Origin: Ensifer adhaerens
GTDB taxonomy: Bacteria; Pseudomonadota; Alphaproteobacteria; Rhizobiales; Rhizobiaceae
Direction of reading: 5' to 3'
DNA: 64,000 nt
Assembly: GCF_020035535.1 (NCBI RefSeq)
Contig: NZ_CP083351.1
Coordinates: forward strand, 372,001 to 436,000
Both the position numbers and the translations under genes were made by a program. Positions 59,977 through 64,000 of this stretch are shown piece by piece. A model generated the notes under the pieces. The model saw nothing but the letters and a program-made list of their open reading frames with translations, ran no database searches and was not told where the DNA came from. Positions within the stretch are counted from its first letter, which is position 1; every line of letters begins with the position of its first letter.

Positions 59977-61578
59977 ATGACGGATTTCAAGACACTCAGC
60001 GGCGCGCCGCTTCATCCGGAGGCCGAGACGCTCATGACGCGTCTTTCTGCCAGAGCAATTGACCGCCGCGGCTTCCTGCGTGCCATGGCCTGGCTTGGCG
60101 TTGCCGTCGGCAGCGCCAGCACCTTCGGCGGCAAGGTCTTTGCCCAGGAGACGCCCAAGGACGGGGGCACGCTGCGCTTTGCCTGCCAGATTCAGGAAAT
60201 CACCGATCCGATGATGACGAACTGGATCGAGGCTTCGAACCTGTTTCGCAACAGTCTGGAATTCCTGACCTACGTCGACGAGAACAACATCACCCATCCC
60301 TATCTGGCCAAGAGCTGGACACCGTCGGCGGACCTGACCGTCTGGGATTTCGAGCTTGACGAACGCGCCAAGTGGTCGAACGGTGACGCATTCCTGCCCG
60401 AGGACGTGATCTTCAACATCGAGCGCTGGATCGCACCGGATTCACAAAGCTCGAACAAGACTGCCTTCGGCGCAATCTCGCGCGTTGAAAAAACCAGCGA
60501 CCACGGTGTGCGCATCACGCTGTCGCGGCCGATGGCATCGCTCCCTGAACAGCTTTACTCCTACACCTGCCCGATCGTTCACCGCAGCTTCAAAGGCAAC
60601 TGGCCGGCCGACCCCGTCGGAACTGGACCGTTTGCGCTGGTCAGCCACGAGGTCGGACGGCAGGCCGTCTTCCGTAAGCGGCCCGATTACTGGGGCACGC
60701 CCGCCCATCTGGACGAGGTCCAGTATATCGACCTTGGGCCCGATGTGACGACGCACCTGGCGGCACTCTCCGGAGGACAGGTGGACGTCATCTACCGTGC
60801 CACGATTGCCGAGTACGACTTGATGAAGTCGCTGCCGAACATAAAGATCCTCTCGGTGAAGGGCGCCAACACCATCGTGCTGCGCATGCAGGTGGATCAA
60901 AAGCCGTTCGATGATATCCGCGTTCGCCAGGCGGTCGTGCTGGCCGCCAACAACCAGCAAATGCTTGATGTGGCCTATCGTGGACAGGGCGATCTCGGCG
61001 CCAACTATCATGTTTCTCCCACGCAGGCCGACTATTTCTCACTTCCGGCGACCCCGCGCGACGTAGAAAAGGCAAAGGCCCTTTTGGCTGAAGCCGGCCA
61101 TCCGGACGGGCTGGATATCGAGCTGACCCTCGGCAACACCCAGGGCAAGTGGGAACAGGACACCGCACAGGTGCTGCAGCAGAACCTTGCCGAGGCCGGC
61201 ATCCGGCTGAAGCTCAACGTATTGCCTGCCTCGCAATACTGGCCGATATGGAACAAGGTGCCCTTCGGCCTGACCTTCTGGGCGCACCGTCCGCTCGGCA
61301 CGATGACACTGGACCTTGCCTATCGCTCTGGCGGCTCATGGAACGAAAGTCACTTCGCCAGCCCGGAATTCGACGCGGCACTGGACAAAGCCATGGCCGT
61401 TGTCGACCCGCAGGCGCGAAAGGCCGCCATGCAGGATGTCCAACGCATCCTTCAGGACAACGCCGTCATGGTTCAGCCTTTCTGGCCGGAGCGTCTGACC
61501 GCTGCCTCCGAGCGGGTGCGCGGCTTTGTGCTGCATCCGTCGGACTATTTCCGCATGGACAGCGTCTGGGTCGCGTAA
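59977..61578 (+). CDS. Dipeptide/opine-type ABC transporter substrate-binding protein
   Basis: A 533-residue periplasmic binding protein of family 5 (DppA/OppA-like). The N-terminus has a twin-arginine motif (DRRGFLRAMAWLG, about 29-41) and cleavage near residue 57 (VFAQE), so export may use Tat. SLEFLTYVDENNITHPYLAKSW and WDFELDERAKWSNGDAFLPEDVIF are the family start. PVGTGPFALVSHEVGRQAVFRKRPDYWG is diagnostic. GGGAGAAGAGG lies before the ATG. Ligands in this family include peptides, opines and other amino compounds, which fits the lyase next door. Confidence 0.92.
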   Translation: MTDFKTLSGAPLHPEAETLMTRLSARAIDRRGFLRAMAWLGVAVGSASTFGGKVFAQETPKDGGTLRFACQIQEITDPMMTNWIEASNLFRNSLEFLTYVDENNITHPYLAKSWTPSADLTVWDFELDERAKWSNGDAFLPEDVIFNIERWIAPDSQSSNKTAFGAISRVEKTSDHGVRITLSRPMASLPEQLYSYTCPIVHRSFKGNWPADPVGTGPFALVSHEVGRQAVFRKRPDYWGTPAHLDEVQYIDLGPDVTTHLAALSGGQVDVIYRATIAEYDLMKSLPNIKILSVKGANTIVLRMQVDQKPFDDIRVRQAVVLAANNQQMLDVAYRGQGDLGANYHVSPTQADYFSLPATPRDVEKAKALLAEAGHPDGLDIELTLGNTQGKWEQDTAQVLQQNLAEAGIRLKLNVLPASQYWPIWNKVPFGLTFWAHRPLGTMTLDLAYRSGGSWNESHFASPEFDAALDKAMAVVDPQARKAAMQDVQRILQDNAVMVQPFWPERLTAASERVRGFVLHPSDYFRMDSVWVA

Positions 61579-61667
61579 GCGCAACGGCCGGGCGCAAGGC
61601 GCGCCGGCCGTCCAAGCGCGCCCCGCGAATGAGGCGCGGCCTGTTTCACGATGAGGGGGAGAATTCG

Positions 61668-62615
61668 GTGTTTTTGGGCATGTTCCTGTTGAGAAAGGTA
61701 GCGATCGCGCTTGCCACGATGCTGGCAGTTTCGTTCCTCATCTTTGTGGCGCTGGAGGTGAACGTCGAGGATGTCGCCGTCAAGGTGCTGGGGCAGTACT
61801 CGACCGTCGAGCAGCGTACGGCCTGGCTGGCGCAGAACGGCTACAACGATCCTTTTCTGCTTCGCTACATTCGTTGGCTGGGCCAATTCGTGGTCGGCGA
61901 CTGGGGCATGTCCACCTTCTTTCGCGCGCCGGTGATCGAGATGGTAATACCGCGCCTTGCGGCCTCGGCTCTCCTGGCCGGCGGCGCCTTGTTGGTGATT
62001 GTCGTTTTCGGTCTCGGCCTCGGCGTACTTGCCGGCATGCGGGCGGGCTCGCTCCTTGATCGGGTGATTTCGGTCTTTTCCGTCGTGACCACCTCGATAC
62101 CGGATTTTGCCTCGGCGGTGTTCCTGTCGGGGATTTTCGTATTCTGGCTCGGCCTTCTACCTGGTGCGAGCACGATGATCTCCGGATTTTCGCTGGCAGA
62201 ACTGGTTCTGCCAGTCTCGGTGCTCGGGCTTTATTCGATGGGTTACCTCGCGCGCGTGACGCGTGCTTCGATGGTAGAGGTGATGAACGCGCATTACATT
62301 CGCACCGCGCGCCTCAAGGGTGCCGGGATGGGTCGGATCGTGCTGCGCCACGCGCTGCGAAACGCCCTGATTACGCCCGTCACGGTCATCATGCTGCAAC
62401 TGCCCTGGCTCTTGTCGGGTGTCATCGTCGTTGAGGTCTTCTATGCCTACAAGGGTTTTGGCACGCTTCTCTACGACGCAGCGCTCAACCAGGACATCTA
62501 CCTGATCGAGGCCTGCGCCATGATCTCCGTGCTTGTTGTCGTGGCAAGCCAGGTTCTGTCCGATCTGCTCTACGGTTGGCTTAACCCGCGCATCGCACTG
62601 GGGGCTGCGGCATGA
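61668..62615 (+). CDS. Dipeptide-type ABC transporter permease DppB-like
   Basis: A 315-residue inner-membrane permease with about six membrane segments. The opening RKVAIALATMLAVSFLIFVAL and DPFLLRYIRWLGQFVVGDWGMS are DppB-like. The EAA coupling loop is YIRTARLKGAGMGRIVLRHALRNALITP at about 205-232. The start is taken as GTG 61668 because GGGGGAG ends 6 nt before it; ATG 61680 would place that site too far upstream. The open frame upstream overlaps the binding-protein gene and is not used. The stop overlaps the next start (ATGA). Confidence 0.9.
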   Translation: MFLGMFLLRKVAIALATMLAVSFLIFVALEVNVEDVAVKVLGQYSTVEQRTAWLAQNGYNDPFLLRYIRWLGQFVVGDWGMSTFFRAPVIEMVIPRLAASALLAGGALLVIVVFGLGLGVLAGMRAGSLLDRVISVFSVVTTSIPDFASAVFLSGIFVFWLGLLPGASTMISGFSLAELVLPVSVLGLYSMGYLARVTRASMVEVMNAHYIRTARLKGAGMGRIVLRHALRNALITPVTVIMLQLPWLLSGVIVVEVFYAYKGFGTLLYDAALNQDIYLIEACAMISVLVVVASQVLSDLLYGWLNPRIALGAAA

Positions 62616-63454
62616 AGACGATGATCTCGAATTTGGCAAAACCGCTTGTGCTTGTGGGAGGCGTGCTCGCCATCGGCTGGCTGCTGGTCGCCCTATTGGC
62701 ACCGCTGATTGCTCCCTACGACCCCTTGCAGACGCTGCAGCCCCTCGCCAAGCCGTTGACGGCGGGAGCCAAGGGGGAATTCTTCCTCTTTGGCACGGAC
62801 ATGCTGGGCCGCGACATCTTCTCGCGCCTTGTGTGGGGCGCGCGTACGGTGGTGGTCTACTCCACGCTCGCCACGCTGACCGCCTATGCCTTCGGCCTTT
62901 TCTTCGGCCTCATCGCCGGTTATGCCGGCGGGCGGACGGACGCGACCCTGTCGTTCCTCGCCAACGTCGTGCTCAGCTTCCCGGTCCTAGTGCTCTATAT
63001 CGTCATCATTGTCATGATCGGTGCCTCGCCCGTAAACATCGTCATCGCCGTGACGTTCAGCAGCGCGCCCGCTATCTTCCGTATCGTGCGCGGCATTACG
63101 ATCGATGTCGCCAGCCGGGACTTCGTCAAGTCTGCCATCACCCAGGGCGAAAGCACCCTGCGCATTCTCTTCGTCGATATCCTGCCCAACACGACCGGAC
63201 CGCTCGCCGTCGATTTTTGCCTCAGGCTCGGCTATACGGCGATCACCATCGGCACTCTTGGTTTCCTTGGCCTTGGCCTGCCTCCACCGACGCCCGATTG
63301 GGGCGGGATGGTCAACGAGGGCCGCGCCATGGCCATCGCCTTCCCGCATCTCGTCATATTCCCCTGTATCGCCATTTCGTCCCTGACCCTCGGCCTCAGC
63401 CTTTTGGCCGATGGCCTGCGCGAAGTGAACGACGCGAAGGAGCGCCAGGCATGA
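62612..63454 (+). CDS. Dipeptide-type ABC transporter permease DppC-like
   Basis: A 280-residue inner-membrane permease with about six membrane segments. FLFGTDMLGRDIFSRLVWGARTVVVYS near residues 55-80 is the DppC hallmark. FVKSAITQGESTLRILFVDILPNTTGPLAVD is a modified EAA loop, and LGLGLPPPTPDWGGMVNEGR is typical of the C-terminus. Start and stop overlap the neighbouring genes by 4 nt, so translation is coupled along the operon. Confidence 0.92.
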   Translation: MKTMISNLAKPLVLVGGVLAIGWLLVALLAPLIAPYDPLQTLQPLAKPLTAGAKGEFFLFGTDMLGRDIFSRLVWGARTVVVYSTLATLTAYAFGLFFGLIAGYAGGRTDATLSFLANVVLSFPVLVLYIVIIVMIGASPVNIVIAVTFSSAPAIFRIVRGITIDVASRDFVKSAITQGESTLRILFVDILPNTTGPLAVDFCLRLGYTAITIGTLGFLGLGLPPPTPDWGGMVNEGRAMAIAFPHLVIFPCIAISSLTLGLSLLADGLREVNDAKERQA

Positions 63455-64000
63455 ACCAGCCCCTCTTGAAGATCCGTAATCTTTCCGTGGCCCTGCCGAA
63501 GGGCGCCGACCGTCCTTTCGCGGTGCATGATGTTTCGCTTGAGGTGAAGCCAGCCGAGATCCTTTGCGTCGTCGGGGAATCCGGTTCGGGCAAGTCCGTG
63601 CTGACTTCGGCGCTGATGGGCGCCGCCCCACGCGGTCTTAGTGTTGCGAGCGGCGAGGCGCGCATGGGCGGACGCGATCTGCTCGCACTCACCGAACGCC
63701 AGTGGCGCGATATCCGCGGCAAGGATATCGGCATGATCTTCCAGGAGCCGATGGCTTCTCTCAATCCAGCGCTGACTGTCGCGCGGCAGATTGAGGAGGT
63801 CTTCGAGCTGCATTCCGATTATTCCCGGGCCGAACGTGCCGAACGCGCGCGGCGGCTGGTCGAGGAAATGCACCTGCCCGAACCGGACCGGGTTCTCAAA
63901 AGCTATCCGCACCAGCTGTCGGGTGGCCAGTGTCAGCGCGTGGTCATTGCGATGGCGCTGGCGATGAGCCCGAAGCTGCTGATTGCCGATGAACCGACCA
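63451..64000 (+). CDS. Dipeptide-type ABC transporter ATPase DppD-like (partial)
   Basis: The first ~183 residues of an oligopeptide-type ATPase, cut by the window end. Walker A GESGSGKS at about 41-48, the Q-loop IGMIFQEPMASLNPALTV, the signature LSGGQCQRVVIAMALA (usually GGQ-x-QR) and Walker B LLIADEPT are in order. A second cassette (DppF-like) may follow outside the window. Its start overlaps the permease stop by 4 nt. Confidence 0.92.
   Translation, partial: MNQPLLKIRNLSVALPKGADRPFAVHDVSLEVKPAEILCVVGESGSGKSVLTSALMGAAPRGLSVASGEARMGGRDLLALTERQWRDIRGKDIGMIFQEPMASLNPALTVARQIEEVFELHSDYSRAERAERARRLVEEMHLPEPDRVLKSYPHQLSGGQCQRVVIAMALAMSPKLLIADEPT

Noticed and set aside
1..64000. tRNA or rRNA genes, CRISPR arrays and complete IS elements
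   Set aside because: I looked for T-loop patterns, regularly spaced repeats and transposase motifs by eye and found none. A covariance-model and IS database search would be needed to exclude degenerate ones.

Overview
The window is GC-rich DNA with alphaproteobacterial, most likely rhizobial (Sinorhizobium/Ensifer/Rhizobium-like), gene content. It has many solute-binding ABC importers, a DUF1476/zeta-type ATP synthase inhibitor paralogue (a family confined to alphaproteobacteria), a SorC regulator fused to a DhaK kinase, and many LysR-controlled catabolic operons. The mix of intact catabolic operons and gene remnants suggests a megaplasmid, a chromid or an accessory chromosomal region. I saw no rRNA, tRNA, CRISPR array, complete IS element, or replication or conjugation gene.

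Layout. (1) 0.3-8.2 kb: chromate efflux operon chrB-chrA, then an orphan periplasmic sulfate-binding protein. Next come a decayed cysA fragment, an FMN reductase of the SsuE/MsuE type, and a flavoprotein gene whose middle third is inverted. (2) 8.6-11.2 kb: an O-methyltransferase and a HipB antitoxin with an N-terminally deleted HipA toxin. (3) 11.4-20.5 kb, minus strand: LysR, class II aldolase, cytosine-deaminase-like amidohydrolase, a complete BMP-type (nucleoside-like) ABC importer, and a second LysR. (4) 20.7-32.2 kb, plus strand: NCS2 purine permease, three-subunit molybdenum hydroxylase, COG0523 GTPase, a tandem pair of ACMSD-like amidohydrolases (the first without its HxH metal motif), UbiD decarboxylase, UbiX prenyl-FMN synthase and an XdhC-type factor. 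Regions 3 and 4 look like one catabolic island for an unidentified N-heteroaromatic or purine-like compound. (5) 32.2-43.3 kb: stress or envelope genes (GNAT, L,D-transpeptidase, zeta paralogue, lipoprotein hydrolase, DUF2092, TPR regulator, DUF2147, Cys-rich repeat protein, a frameshifted OmpA-like gene, DUF1254) with remnants of other genes. (6) 43.5-44.9 kb: an unusual fusion of a CxxC-type domain to a polysaccharide lyase. (7) 45.2-54.3 kb, minus strand: a ribose-type ABC importer, an SDR dehydrogenase, two DhaK-type and two DhaL-type subunits, one DhaK fused to a SorC regulator; this is probably a polyol or tetrulose pathway. (8) 54.5-55.5 kb: a chemoreceptor remnant and an unknown protein. 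(9) 55.9-64.0 kb, plus strand: aspartase-like lyase, aldehyde dehydrogenase, aldo/keto reductase and a dipeptide-type ABC importer that runs off the end.

How the genes work together. In the central island the BMP importer and the NCS2 permease could bring in a nitrogenous ring compound. The Mo hydroxylase, matured with help from the XdhC-type factor, would hydroxylate it; UbiD with UbiX, and possibly the amidohydrolase pair, would decarboxylate or hydrolyse intermediates. COG0523 may supply zinc to the amidohydrolases. The two LysR regulators at the ends of region 3 probably respond to the substrate. In the polyol cluster the importer supplies a sugar or polyol, the SDR oxidises it, DhaK/DhaL phosphorylate the ketose, and the SorC-DhaK fusion may couple sensing and phosphorylation. 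The 55.9-64 kb operon pairs a lyase and two carbonyl-modifying enzymes with a peptide-type importer. These pathway assignments are inferences from domain content and gene order.
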